From positions 992,001 to 1,056,000 of the forward strand of contig NZ_JACNYL010000001.1 in assembly GCF_014692525.1 (NCBI RefSeq): a stretch of DNA of 64,000 nucleotides, in the 5' to 3' direction. The translations under genes and the position numbers were made by a program. Of this stretch, positions 27,115 to 35,720 are shown piece by piece; within the stretch, counting starts at the first letter, position 1; every line of letters begins with the position of its first letter. The stretch is from Sphingobacterium chuzhouense. GTDB lineage: Bacteria; Bacteroidota; Bacteroidia; Sphingobacteriales; Sphingobacteriaceae. The notes beneath the pieces are model-generated. The model did not search any database. It worked only from the letters and a program-made list of their open reading frames with translations, and was not told the DNA's origin.

Positions 27115-30100
27115 TTATAAGGTAATATCAAGCCCCAGCGTGAATATTCGTGGTGCCCGACCCCGGTTTTCCGGATCGAAATATGTCCAGTTGGTGATCA
27201 CAAAACCATTGTCTACATTCGCACTGATGCGTAAGCTTTCAATAGACAATTTAGTAAGGTACGATTTAGGCACCCGATAGGAGATCGACGCGTTCTGTAA
27301 GCGGAGATAATCTCTTCTTTTGTAGATATTCACAGTGGGGTTGGATGAATTTGCGCCCAATTTTGCAAATTCATTCGAAGGGTTGTCCGGCATCCAATAT
27401 TCCGTGAGAATAGAATTCGATCGGTCAAAAAACCGATTATCTTCATTTCTCGCCATATTATCGACTGCCCAATAATTAAAATCACCTCTCAAAACAAACG
27501 AAAAATCCAACGCACCCCATAATGTCAAATCGCTTCGGAATGATGCCCTGAATCGTGGTGTAGCAGAACCCAGCCATTGCTTGTCCTCTTGATTCAATAC
27601 CCCGTCGTCGTTTACATCCAATAGGCGGGGGTCTCCGGGTGTTTTCCCGTATCTCCTAGCTTGTTCCTCTTCTCCGAGTTGCCATATGCCGATCATTTTA
27701 TAATCAAATATATCATTGATACCGTGTCCGATATACCAGTTATTCTGTATGTCATCATCCTCCCGTTGTCCGATTACGTTTCCGTCTTCATCCCGAATAT
27801 CAACCATTTCACCGTAGAGGTGTTTAATCGTGTTTTTATTGCTACTAAATATAAATGATGTACGCCATGTAACATCTTGCTTATCGACGTTAACACTTGT
27901 CAAGGTTGCTTCAAACCCCTTATTATCCACCTGCCCCAAGTTGGTTATGATATCGCTAAACCCTGTGATTGTCGGTAACGAACGCATAAGGATCAAATCG
28001 GTGGTTTTATTATAATACGCGTCGAGTACGCCCTGTAGACGGTTGTTAAAAACCGCAAAATCTAAACCGACGTTCAACGCTTTGGTACGCTCCCATTTCA
28101 GATTAGGATTAGAAAGATTGTCTGTCCATATACCTTTTATATTTTCTCCGTCGATAATATTATCTGTAACGTTCAATCTTGACAATGCAGCATAACGTCC
28201 GATATCCCTGTTCCCGCTTTCCCCCCATGACAAGCGCAGTTTGAGGTCGGAGAAGGGAGTACGTTTCATAAATTTCTCCTCGGAAATTCGCCATGCAGCT
28301 GCAAAAGCAGGATACGTACCATAAGGATTGTTCACCCCAAAAGCCGAAAAACCGTCCCGCCTCAAAGAAACGGTTAATAAATACCTATCCAGCAAACCAT
28401 AATTTATCCTACCTAAAATAGCATTACCCGTCTGCATCTGATCGTCCGACCGGACAATAGGATTGATGCCGGCATTTATATTGTGGTAGGTGAGGTTGCT
28501 GTTCGGGATAAAACCCTCATTTTCACCCGTGCTTCTCCAAAATTGATATTTCTCTGAGTTTACAACAAATGTTGCATCGAAATTATGTACATTTCCTATC
28601 CTATAGTTCCAATTGAGGATGTTATCGACAATCCACTCATAGTCGGAATAATCTTCTCTGCTTGCACTACCTCCTGCCGTTACATTTGGCTTTTCATCCG
28701 AATGAAAGTAATAATCCTTACGCCATCCGAAGCGGTTGCTGTAATTGGTCTGGAAACTAAACCCATAAGGAAGTGTCAGTTTAGCAAATAAGGTGGAATT
28801 CAGTGTTTGCACACGATAGAAATAGTCATCTACTCCCGCCGCCAATAGCGGATTAGCAATCCTCGCATCTCCTGTAGGGTATCTATTAATGCTTCCATCC
28901 TCATTATATAGACTACCGAATGGACTCATTACGTCCGCATTGGCTTCATTGACCGTAATATCATCATCTGCCCGGTTGGAAAATTGGGTATTGGTACCCA
29001 CCTTGAGCCAGTTCGTGATATTGGTTTCCAGATTCACACGGGCCCTAGTTGCGGTAAAGTTGTCTCCTTTGGTAAATCCTTCATTCTTTAAATGCCCAAT
29101 AGAAGCATAATAGTCGGTAGCAGCAGAACGTCCAGAAAAAGAAACATTATTATCTAACCGTATACCGGTACGATAAACCTCATCTCGCCAGTCTACTGTT
29201 CGTCCTGCCATATAGTTCTCAATCTCTATTGGGGCAAATTGCAGCCGGTTCAACCAAGTATCTATATAATCCCCCGAAAAAGAATTGTCATAATTCGCCC
29301 ATTGTTCGCGAGTAACACCCTCCGGAAGATTATCTGGATTATCATAATATCCTTTGCCTTTTTGTTGGTTCTCGGGATTGAAAAAGTCAATTGTTTTCCA
29401 ATAGTCAGCTCTCCGCTGGACGTATTGTTCGGGTGTGGGCAACGGAGGTATGGACAGTAGATTTGAAAAACCTAATTTAGAATTGTAGGTAACCACCGGT
29501 TTTTCCGTTTTACCTCTTTTCGTGGTAATCATAATAACACCTGCCGAGCCCTTCGAGCCAAAAATTGCTGTGGAACTTGCATCTTTTAAAACATCGATAC
29601 TTTCAATATCGTTGGGATTGATATCACTCATAGATCCATAATATATAGCTCCGTCCAGCACAATCAGCGGCGAGCTGGATGCCTGCAATGAGGCGGGACC
29701 TCTAACCTGTATATCACCCCCGCCAGATGCATTATTATTTATACCAATATTAACACCCGCAATACTCCCTTTTAAGTAATCTGTTACGGATGTTGCGACG
29801 CGGGTCTCCATAACCTCCTGTCCGATATGGGACACTGAGCCGGTAAGATCTTTTTTTCGTACTGATCCATATCCGATAACAACTACCTCTTCCAAATCGG
29901 TATAATCTCCTTTTCCCAATTGTATGCTTAATTGTCTATTTCCACCCAACACTTCCGTATATTCGGCATACCCGACCATCGTAACGATAAGATGATTACC
30001 TTCCCGTGATTCGATTGTAAAAGCCCCAAGCGAATCAGTGAGTGTTCCCCTTCCTGATTCCTGAATCCGTACAGAAACATTTGGCAATGGCTGGTTCTCC

Positions 30101-30216
30101 CGATCTACAACAGTTCCGCTATAAACAGAAGTCTCTTGCGCTTTTGATGCCATCGACGAAAAAACGAAAAGCAATAGAAAAGCTACGCTATAGTTCATGA
30201 TTTGTCTGTAATTCAT
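27115..30216 (-). CDS. SusC/RagA family TonB-dependent transporter (xylan PUL, pair 2)
   Basis: A 1033-residue outer-membrane protein: signal peptide (VAFLLLFVFSSMASKAQ), carboxypeptidase-regulatory-like domain (YSGTVVDRENQPLPNVSV), TonB-proximal LEEVVVIGYGSVRKKDL, plug with SPLIVLDGAIYYG and IESIDVLKDASSTAIFGSKGSAGVIMITTKRG, then the barrel ending FTLGLDITL. It is the first gene of a unit ending in GH115. A copy of the conserved bipartite element lies 64 nt upstream of its ATG. No terminator is seen between the sulfatase stop (30354) and this start, so read-through from the upstream unit is possible. Confidence 0.95.
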   Translation of the reverse strand: MNYRQIMNYSVAFLLLFVFSSMASKAQETSVYSGTVVDRENQPLPNVSVRIQESGRGTLTDSLGAFTIESREGNHLIVTMVGYAEYTEVLGGNRQLSIQLGKGDYTDLEEVVVIGYGSVRKKDLTGSVSHIGQEVMETRVATSVTDYLKGSIAGVNIGINNNASGGGDIQVRGPASLQASSSPLIVLDGAIYYGSMSDINPNDIESIDVLKDASSTAIFGSKGSAGVIMITTKRGKTEKPVVTYNSKLGFSNLLSIPPLPTPEQYVQRRADYWKTIDFFNPENQQKGKGYYDNPDNLPEGVTREQWANYDNSFSGDYIDTWLNRLQFAPIEIENYMAGRTVDWRDEVYRTGIRLDNNVSFSGRSAATDYYASIGHLKNEGFTKGDNFTATRARVNLETNITNWLKVGTNTQFSNRADDDITVNEANADVMSPFGSLYNEDGSINRYPTGDARIANPLLAAGVDDYFYRVQTLNSTLFAKLTLPYGFSFQTNYSNRFGWRKDYYFHSDEKPNVTAGGSASREDYSDYEWIVDNILNWNYRIGNVHNFDATFVVNSEKYQFWRSTGENEGFIPNSNLTYHNINAGINPIVRSDDQMQTGNAILGRINYGLLDRYLLTVSLRRDGFSAFGVNNPYGTYPAFAAAWRISEEKFMKRTPFSDLKLRLSWGESGNRDIGRYAALSRLNVTDNIIDGENIKGIWTDNLSNPNLKWERTKALNVGLDFAVFNNRLQGVLDAYYNKTTDLILMRSLPTITGFSDIITNLGQVDNKGFEATLTSVNVDKQDVTWRTSFIFSSNKNTIKHLYGEMVDIRDEDGNVIGQREDDDIQNNWYIGHGINDIFDYKMIGIWQLGEEEQARRYGKTPGDPRLLDVNDDGVLNQEDKQWLGSATPRFRASFRSDLTLWGALDFSFVLRGDFNYWAVDNMARNEDNRFFDRSNSILTEYWMPDNPSNEFAKLGANSSNPTVNIYKRRDYLRLQNASISYRVPKSYLTKLSIESLRISANVDNGFVITNWTYFDPENRGRAPRIFTLGLDITL

Positions 30217-30280
30217 AGATTTATATTCCGTTTGCTAACCTGATGTCAAGTTCCTAATTCAGGAAAAGAATATTTCGACA

Positions 30281-30308
30281 TCTTGTGTCAATATTTCCTT
30301 ATTTTGTC
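30281..30308 (-). promoter_or_regulatory. PUL element 1 (upstream of susC at 30216)
   Basis: Plus-strand reading TCTTGTGTCA-N13-TTGTC, with TTA at positions 9-11 of the spacer. It is one of four copies of TYTTGTKTCA-N8-TTA-N2-TTGTC. On the coding (minus) strand it appears as GACAA and TGACACAA half-sites 19 nt apart, which suits a dimeric AraC-type regulator. Confidence 0.7.
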
Positions 30309-30353
30309 TTTTACAGCGTAAAATAAGTACTAAATATGGTGAACGCAATGAGA

Positions 30354-31838
30354 TTATCGAAATAACCCAGTATTTCCTTGTTCCCATAATGGATTCAGCT
30401 CCTGAATAATGTGTTCGTTTCCCTCCGCTATATTTTTTGTTTCCAAGGTATCTACAGCATGGTCATAAAGCTCCGTGGCCGGAGTTTCTTTTCTAAAATA
30501 ACGTGTCAGTCGATATTGAGGAGTAACCATAGAAATCCCTTCCTTAAAATAACTATACGCTACGTCTTTCCACGATGTATCCCTTATATTTTGCAGCAAA
30601 GGTTTCACCGAATAACCATCTGCATAAGACAGTGCAGGAACGTCACATAGATCTAATAAAGTAGGCGCAATATCGATCGTACTTACTACGCGATCAATTT
30701 GCTTTCCTCCGGTCATATCAGGTGTTTTCAGCATCAATACGCTGCGAAGTGACCGGTCAAATAGGGTGTGCTTGCCCCACACGTGGTAGTCACCCAGATG
30801 CCAGCCATGGTCACTCCATAGCACCACAATCGTATTCTTATCCAGACCCGTTTCTTTCAATGCTGATACCACCTTACCAACCTGCTCATCCACATAGCTT
30901 ACACAGGCATAATAGCCATGTATTAATTTACGGGAATATGCGTCTGATAACGGTTCATCCAGTGATGCTTTTTCTTCTCCCAATTTGTATTGGTTAAACT
31001 CCGCGCTATTATGTAAACTTGCCCGGTGTATATTTTTGGGAATATCAGGTGCGCTAGTCAACGATAATCGATCTTCATCGTACAAATCCCAATATTTCTT
31101 TGGGGCATTAAACGGTAGATGGGGTTTAAAGAAGCCTACTCCCAAAACAAAAGGTTGCTTTTGGTGAGCGAGCATCTTGAGCTTATTAACAGCCGTCCGA
31201 GCTATCAGTCCGTCGGGATAACCTTCATCGCCAACATCAGCTGCTTCGTAAGGAGGTACATCTCCCTTTTTAGTGGTACGGCTTTCACCGTTGGCATAAG
31301 CGAAAAAAGCATCCCAACCTTGTCCCCAGTTGCCATAGTCTAACAACATCTCATCCCAGCTATTCGGTAGTTCCCGGCGGTCACTTTTGGATCCTGAATA
31401 AGGATAGATATAGCCATCAGGATGATGGCTTATTTTTCCAATCCCAACCGTGTAATAACCGTTTCTGCGGAATTGCTCGATAAAGGTTTCCGGTTCCGTC
31501 GATTTCTCTTGTTTAGCGGCAGACAGTCTATTTGCAATTGTATTCGATAATTCGGCTGTTGTTCGGGGTAACGAGCTCCGCAACAGGCTATAACGAGACG
31601 CACCACAGGTAGGTACGGTGACATAATGCCTAGAAAACACAGCCGATTGCGCGGCCAATGCATCCATGTGAGGCGATTTCACCTCGTCATTACCGTAACT
31701 GCCTAAGGCCGGCAAAAGATCGTCTACACAGATTAGCAAAACATTTGGTTGGTTTTTTTCCTGTGGAATTGCTTTACTATTTACAATCCATAAAGTGCAG
31801 GTTATAAATATCCATTTTAACTTTGCCATTTGCATCAT
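30354..31838 (-). CDS. Sulfatase (S1 family, iduronate-2-sulfatase-like)
   Basis: A 494-residue exported sulfatase. The formylglycine motif is Cys78-Gly-Ala-Ser-Arg82 (C-x-A-x-R), so it would need anaerobic- or FGE-type maturation encoded elsewhere. Metal ligands are in LLICVDDLLPALGSYG (Asp39/Asp40) and WSDHGWHLGDYHVWGKHT. The pattern PHMDALAAQSAVFSRHYV and the C-terminal region resemble iduronate-2-sulfatase-like members. The start could be ATG 31838, 31835 or 31829; the hydrophobic stretch WIFITCTLWIV is the likely signal. It ends the long susC-susD-lipoprotein-GH43 unit. A sulfated substrate is implied, but which one is not visible. Confidence 0.92.
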   Translation of the reverse strand: MMQMAKLKWIFITCTLWIVNSKAIPQEKNQPNVLLICVDDLLPALGSYGNDEVKSPHMDALAAQSAVFSRHYVTVPTCGASRYSLLRSSLPRTTAELSNTIANRLSAAKQEKSTEPETFIEQFRRNGYYTVGIGKISHHPDGYIYPYSGSKSDRRELPNSWDEMLLDYGNWGQGWDAFFAYANGESRTTKKGDVPPYEAADVGDEGYPDGLIARTAVNKLKMLAHQKQPFVLGVGFFKPHLPFNAPKKYWDLYDEDRLSLTSAPDIPKNIHRASLHNSAEFNQYKLGEEKASLDEPLSDAYSRKLIHGYYACVSYVDEQVGKVVSALKETGLDKNTIVVLWSDHGWHLGDYHVWGKHTLFDRSLRSVLMLKTPDMTGGKQIDRVVSTIDIAPTLLDLCDVPALSYADGYSVKPLLQNIRDTSWKDVAYSYFKEGISMVTPQYRLTRYFRKETPATELYDHAVDTLETKNIAEGNEHIIQELNPLWEQGNTGLFR

Positions 31839-31847
31839 ACATTCATC

Positions 31848-32924
31848 CTATTCTCCCGAAGGTCTCTTAATTTTCTCCCCTATTTTTACCGGAATACCGA
31901 AATTCGGACTGCCATCGCTATTCCATGTAAATTTTTGAATTCTCGCGTTACGATAATTCGTGTTTCCGCCATCCGGTAAATTCCGGGCGTGATAGATAAT
32001 CCAGTCTTCTGTACCATCCGGCGACTTAAAAAAACCATTATGACCAGGGCCAAAAGCTCCACTTTCGGCATTCATGGAAAAGACAGGTTCAGCGTGCTTC
32101 GTCCAGTCTTCCGGATTCATGGGGTCACCCCCATCTTTAAGTGACAATAAACCCAATGCGTACCGATCAGAAGAGAAACTGCTGGCTGAATAGACTACAA
32201 ACACGCTCCCTTCTGGGTTAATCAGTACTTGCGGTCCTTCGTTAATTGCTCCATTATGTTTCTCCCAATCATAAATAGGAGCGGCTATCTCCGTCCGGTC
32301 GCCCTCTATGGTCCAAGGATTGGTCATTTTTGCAATATAAATCTTTTGAGGCGAGGCTCCTCTATTTGATCCCGACCACAAAAAATACAATTGCTCCTTA
32401 TGTGTCATGATCGTTCCATCAATTGCCCATTCGTCATTCGGAACAGCTATTTTTCCTTTAAACTCCCAAGACCCTCTCACGGGGCTAGACGATTTATTTT
32501 CGACCACATACATGCGATGGTTGGCATTGCTGCCGTTATCGGCAGCGAAATACATATACCATTTTCCATCGATTTCATGCAGTTCCGGAGCCCATATATT
32601 TTGTGAATACATGGTTCCAGGAGGCGGTACCCAAGCGTTAATTGGTGTTACGTTTGCCAATTCACTAATTTTTTTGGTGACGTATAGCACCAGCTTACTT
32701 CCCTGGGTATACGTGTAATAATATGTTCCATCCTTTTGTGTTACCCATGGATCAGCACCTCTAGGCAATAAGGGATTCGTAAAAAAGTCGTCTACATTTG
32801 TTGGCTCTTCTTCATCTGGATCGGGAGGTATGATCTCGTCATTGCCTGTACCCTTCCCACAAGCCCCAACAATGCTTAGCAGAGCAAGCATCAGTGCAAT
32901 AACATATCTTTTCTTTGCCTTCAT
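31848..32924 (-). CDS. Glycoside hydrolase family 43 lipoprotein
   Basis: A 358-residue lipoprotein (lipobox IVGAC, Cys22), then an acidic linker (DPDEEEPTNVDD) that suits surface display. The five-bladed propeller carries the GH43 triad: Asp58 (GADPWV, base), Asp169 (WAIDGTIM, pKa modulator) and Glu229 (AINEGPQV, acid). GH43 enzymes of this type are arabinofuranosidases or xylosidases; sequence alone does not decide. Nine nt separate its stop from the sulfatase start, and 12 nt separate it from the upstream gene. Confidence 0.9.
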   Translation of the reverse strand: MKAKKRYVIALMLALLSIVGACGKGTGNDEIIPPDPDEEEPTNVDDFFTNPLLPRGADPWVTQKDGTYYYTYTQGSKLVLYVTKKISELANVTPINAWVPPPGTMYSQNIWAPELHEIDGKWYMYFAADNGSNANHRMYVVENKSSSPVRGSWEFKGKIAVPNDEWAIDGTIMTHKEQLYFLWSGSNRGASPQKIYIAKMTNPWTIEGDRTEIAAPIYDWEKHNGAINEGPQVLINPEGSVFVVYSASSFSSDRYALGLLSLKDGGDPMNPEDWTKHAEPVFSMNAESGAFGPGHNGFFKSPDGTEDWIIYHARNLPDGGNTNYRNARIQKFTWNSDGSPNFGIPVKIGEKIKRPSGE

Positions 32925-32936
32925 TATTTACATCAT

Positions 32937-34076
32937 TTACCTGTAATACATACCAATTTCTGCTAATGCGATATTTTTTTCATTATTATCAATCGGTTCT
33001 ATCCCTATCAATCTAAAATACTGCGCCTGCACAGATTCCGTTAAGGCAATCCATTGTTTTTCAGGAGAATTAGCCAATGTATGTGTTCCATGTGCTGTCC
33101 AATTATTTCCGTCTACACTCGTATATAATTCTATTACCTTAGGACGGGCACCTGGATTTAATCGAGTTATAATAGCAAAACCTTCTAAATTTTCATGTAA
33201 CACGCCCATATCTACGGTAATAGTATGATTTGGATAGGTAACGGTTCCTCCGATCTGACTTACCCACAATGTAGACGGATTTTCGTCAATCGCGTGGGAT
33301 GCACGCCGATTACCACTAACATCCTCGCTCGATGCTACTGCCGTCCAACCCGCTTTGGACAGTTCTATCGGCTCTCCTTTGATCCGTAGAGATTCATATT
33401 CCGTATAAAATGTATCTATCGCCAGTGAAGTAGGTAAATACGACGTTCGGTGTTTGATGGTTTGTGCAGAAAAGTTTTCGATATATGTGACGTTATCATT
33501 TTTTGACACGAACAAGGTTTGCGTATCGCCGTTTTCATCCTCATATATAAACTCTGAACCATGTACAGATACGTCTGGTAACGCGCCCCAGTTTATTCTT
33601 AACGTATCTCCATTGCCAATCTCGTAGCTGTCTATCGGGCGGCTTAGCAGGGTACTGTTATAACGGTCTCCATATACCCTCGATACAACTTCTTTTTTCA
33701 AAGATTGATGTCCTTCATTGTCGAAGGTGAAAACCTCAAATACATACGTTTCTTCCGCAAAGTCATCAAGCATGACCTTAATCGTGTCTCTGTTTTCAGT
33801 TCGCGTAATAGGTACATCGATAGAGTCCGTCCGGTTATTCCAATATACTCTGGTGAACGTCGCTTTGGGGTCTGACGGTGGTAACCACCCTAATTGAATA
33901 CGATGATTGCCAGGATACACAAATACCGAATCGACCATGCCGATATATACTTTCATACCGCCTTCGAGAAACTGTTTATACGTATCGTCCATCTTCGAGC
34001 ACGCCTGAATAAGGATACTCAAAAATAAACAGGCAAAGCCTATTCTTATTCCGTTAGTTAATAATTTCATAACCAT
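32937..34076 (-). CDS. DUF4998 and discoidin (F5/8 type C)-like surface lipoprotein
   Basis: A 379-residue lipoprotein (LIQACSK) with two parts. The N-terminal half (about 38-235) is a DUF4998-type region with fibronectin-like repeats: GNHRIQLGWLPPSDPKATFTRVYWNN, VYGDRYNSTLLSRPI, and KHRTSYLPTSLAIDTFY. The C-terminal half (about 245-379) looks like a discoidin carbohydrate-binding domain: WTAVASSEDVSGNRRASHAIDENPSTLWVSQ and YFRLIGIEPI. It probably binds glycan on the cell surface as a PUL accessory protein. The start may be ATG 34076 or 34070. Its DUF4998 half is paralogous to that of the next upstream gene. Confidence 0.8.
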   Translation of the reverse strand: MVMKLLTNGIRIGFACLFLSILIQACSKMDDTYKQFLEGGMKVYIGMVDSVFVYPGNHRIQLGWLPPSDPKATFTRVYWNNRTDSIDVPITRTENRDTIKVMLDDFAEETYVFEVFTFDNEGHQSLKKEVVSRVYGDRYNSTLLSRPIDSYEIGNGDTLRINWGALPDVSVHGSEFIYEDENGDTQTLFVSKNDNVTYIENFSAQTIKHRTSYLPTSLAIDTFYTEYESLRIKGEPIELSKAGWTAVASSEDVSGNRRASHAIDENPSTLWVSQIGGTVTYPNHTITVDMGVLHENLEGFAIITRLNPGARPKVIELYTSVDGNNWTAHGTHTLANSPEKQWIALTESVQAQYFRLIGIEPIDNNEKNIALAEIGMYYR

Positions 34077-34082
34077 CTATTT

Positions 34083-35708
34083 TTAATTTTTCAATTCAAC
34101 ATTTAGCGTAAAGACCTCGCCTTTGCTCCCTGCAATCAGTGCATCATCCATCGGCATCCATCGGTGTTCTTTCTTACCTCCATACTCTATCTGTATCAAA
34201 TAATTGTACACATTATTGGCAATATTGCCATCTATAGCATACGGATTATCTGGAAATATATATTGTCCATTCGCAGACGTCGTAGCGCGATATTTAACAA
34301 CATCTGTACTCCTGACTGCATTACTATTTCCAAACACCGGATAAAAATTCAATTTTGCTTCTGCAGCCGGTGCCCCATTTTTTTGTATTACATTCACCTG
34401 AAAAGAAGACGGAAAATAATTCCAATAAGGCGTTGCAACTTTATCAGCCCCCGATGCATTAATAATAAAACGTGAAAACTCGGACCATACAGTTTCTCCG
34501 TAAGGATAATTCATGATACATCGTTTTGACTCGAATGGTTCACCATTTATGGGATTATTCGCACCATTTGGTACCTCACCGAGATAGAGATCATACATTC
34601 CTCTCGCATGCCCGAATTCATGAAGCAACGCGTCGATGGCGCGTTCTCCGAATAGCCCGTCGTAATCGTGTCCCAAAGTGAGATAAGGTGTTCTCAACCA
34701 GCCCCAAGACAGGTCATCAGCTGCAGCATTGCCATTCACAATCAATAGGATATCCATATCCGGATCGTCCACTCCACGCAAATACCTAAACTGTCCTGAT
34801 GTACCTTCAAATGGAATCATCTCCGTCATGTAAAAGTGTATTTCGTTATTTCCGGCATCATTTAAACCGGGTACCTGAAATTTTTTTCCTGACCGTATTA
34901 ATCCATCATCCATTTTTGCTTTGAACGCTAATGGGCCACCATGATCAGCGATAGTCTTCGCTTCTGCCATAACTTTGCATCGAAATTTCCATCCAGGAAG
35001 ATTATCAAAGAAAGCTTTTCTATTCACATATTCCGCGGGCGTATACTCTCCAAATAGTGTGTCGATACTTGTTGTATCCGGCAAATAAGCTGTCCGGTAC
35101 TGAATCTCTCCCGTTGCCGTGACAGGCAGATTACTTAATTCCCCTGTCAGCTTAGCCTGTGGGAAGAATTGACGTTGTACTTTGCCATTCACGTCGGTAT
35201 ACATCACTTCGGATCCTATTATATAGGCGTTGTTATTTTCCTCCCATACAAGTGAAAGGGTATTCGCGCTGTACTGGTAATTCATATCATACAACGTACG
35301 CCTATCCAAATCCTGTACATACGAGTCCCCGTATACTAATCCTTTCACCAGAACTTTTCCCGAGCTCTTCCCTTCTCTGTTAAATGTCAACACTTCTATC
35401 GCATATTCCCCTTCTTCCAAGTCATCAATAGGTATTTTAAGCGTGTCTAACGGGTTATTTAATTCGTATGTCACCGAGTCTTGTTGACGGTTCCAATATA
35501 ATTTCACTTTGTTCACTTTGGGGTCAGGGTTTGGCCACACAAACAGCAGTCTATGGTAACCCGAATATATTTTCCCTGTTCGTGCCTGCGTAACAATTTC
35601 CCGTTTGTTATCCATCGATGTTGGGTCTTCTCCCCTATCTTTTGAGCAAGCTGTGATAAGCAATAAAGCCATCAATAAATCGAGACATATATATCTATAC
35701 TTTTTCAC
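34083..35708 (-). CDS. DUF4998 lipoprotein fused to a metzincin-like zinc protease domain
   Basis: A 541-residue lipoprotein (LLITACSK, Cys21) starting at GTG 35708. Residues about 35-235 are a DUF4998-type region (GYHRLLFVWPNPDPKVNKVKLYWN, YRTAYLPDTTSIDTLF). A second part carries His363-Glu-Phe-Gly-His367-Ala-Arg-Gly-Met-Tyr-Asp373, an HExxHxxGxxD zinc motif with Asp as third ligand as in snapalysin-type metzincins, and a Met-turn-like CIMNYP at 397-402. The C-terminal 120 residues form a probable beta domain (FQVNVIQKNGAPAAEAKLNFYPVFG). A surface protease inside a xylan PUL is unusual; the substrate is unknown. Confidence 0.78.
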   Translation of the reverse strand: MKKYRYICLDLLMALLLITACSKDRGEDPTSMDNKREIVTQARTGKIYSGYHRLLFVWPNPDPKVNKVKLYWNRQQDSVTYELNNPLDTLKIPIDDLEEGEYAIEVLTFNREGKSSGKVLVKGLVYGDSYVQDLDRRTLYDMNYQYSANTLSLVWEENNNAYIIGSEVMYTDVNGKVQRQFFPQAKLTGELSNLPVTATGEIQYRTAYLPDTTSIDTLFGEYTPAEYVNRKAFFDNLPGWKFRCKVMAEAKTIADHGGPLAFKAKMDDGLIRSGKKFQVPGLNDAGNNEIHFYMTEMIPFEGTSGQFRYLRGVDDPDMDILLIVNGNAAADDLSWGWLRTPYLTLGHDYDGLFGERAIDALLHEFGHARGMYDLYLGEVPNGANNPINGEPFESKRCIMNYPYGETVWSEFSRFIINASGADKVATPYWNYFPSSFQVNVIQKNGAPAAEAKLNFYPVFGNSNAVRSTDVVKYRATTSANGQYIFPDNPYAIDGNIANNVYNYLIQIEYGGKKEHRWMPMDDALIAGSKGEVFTLNVELKN

Positions 35709-35720
35709 GATTTGTCAGTT

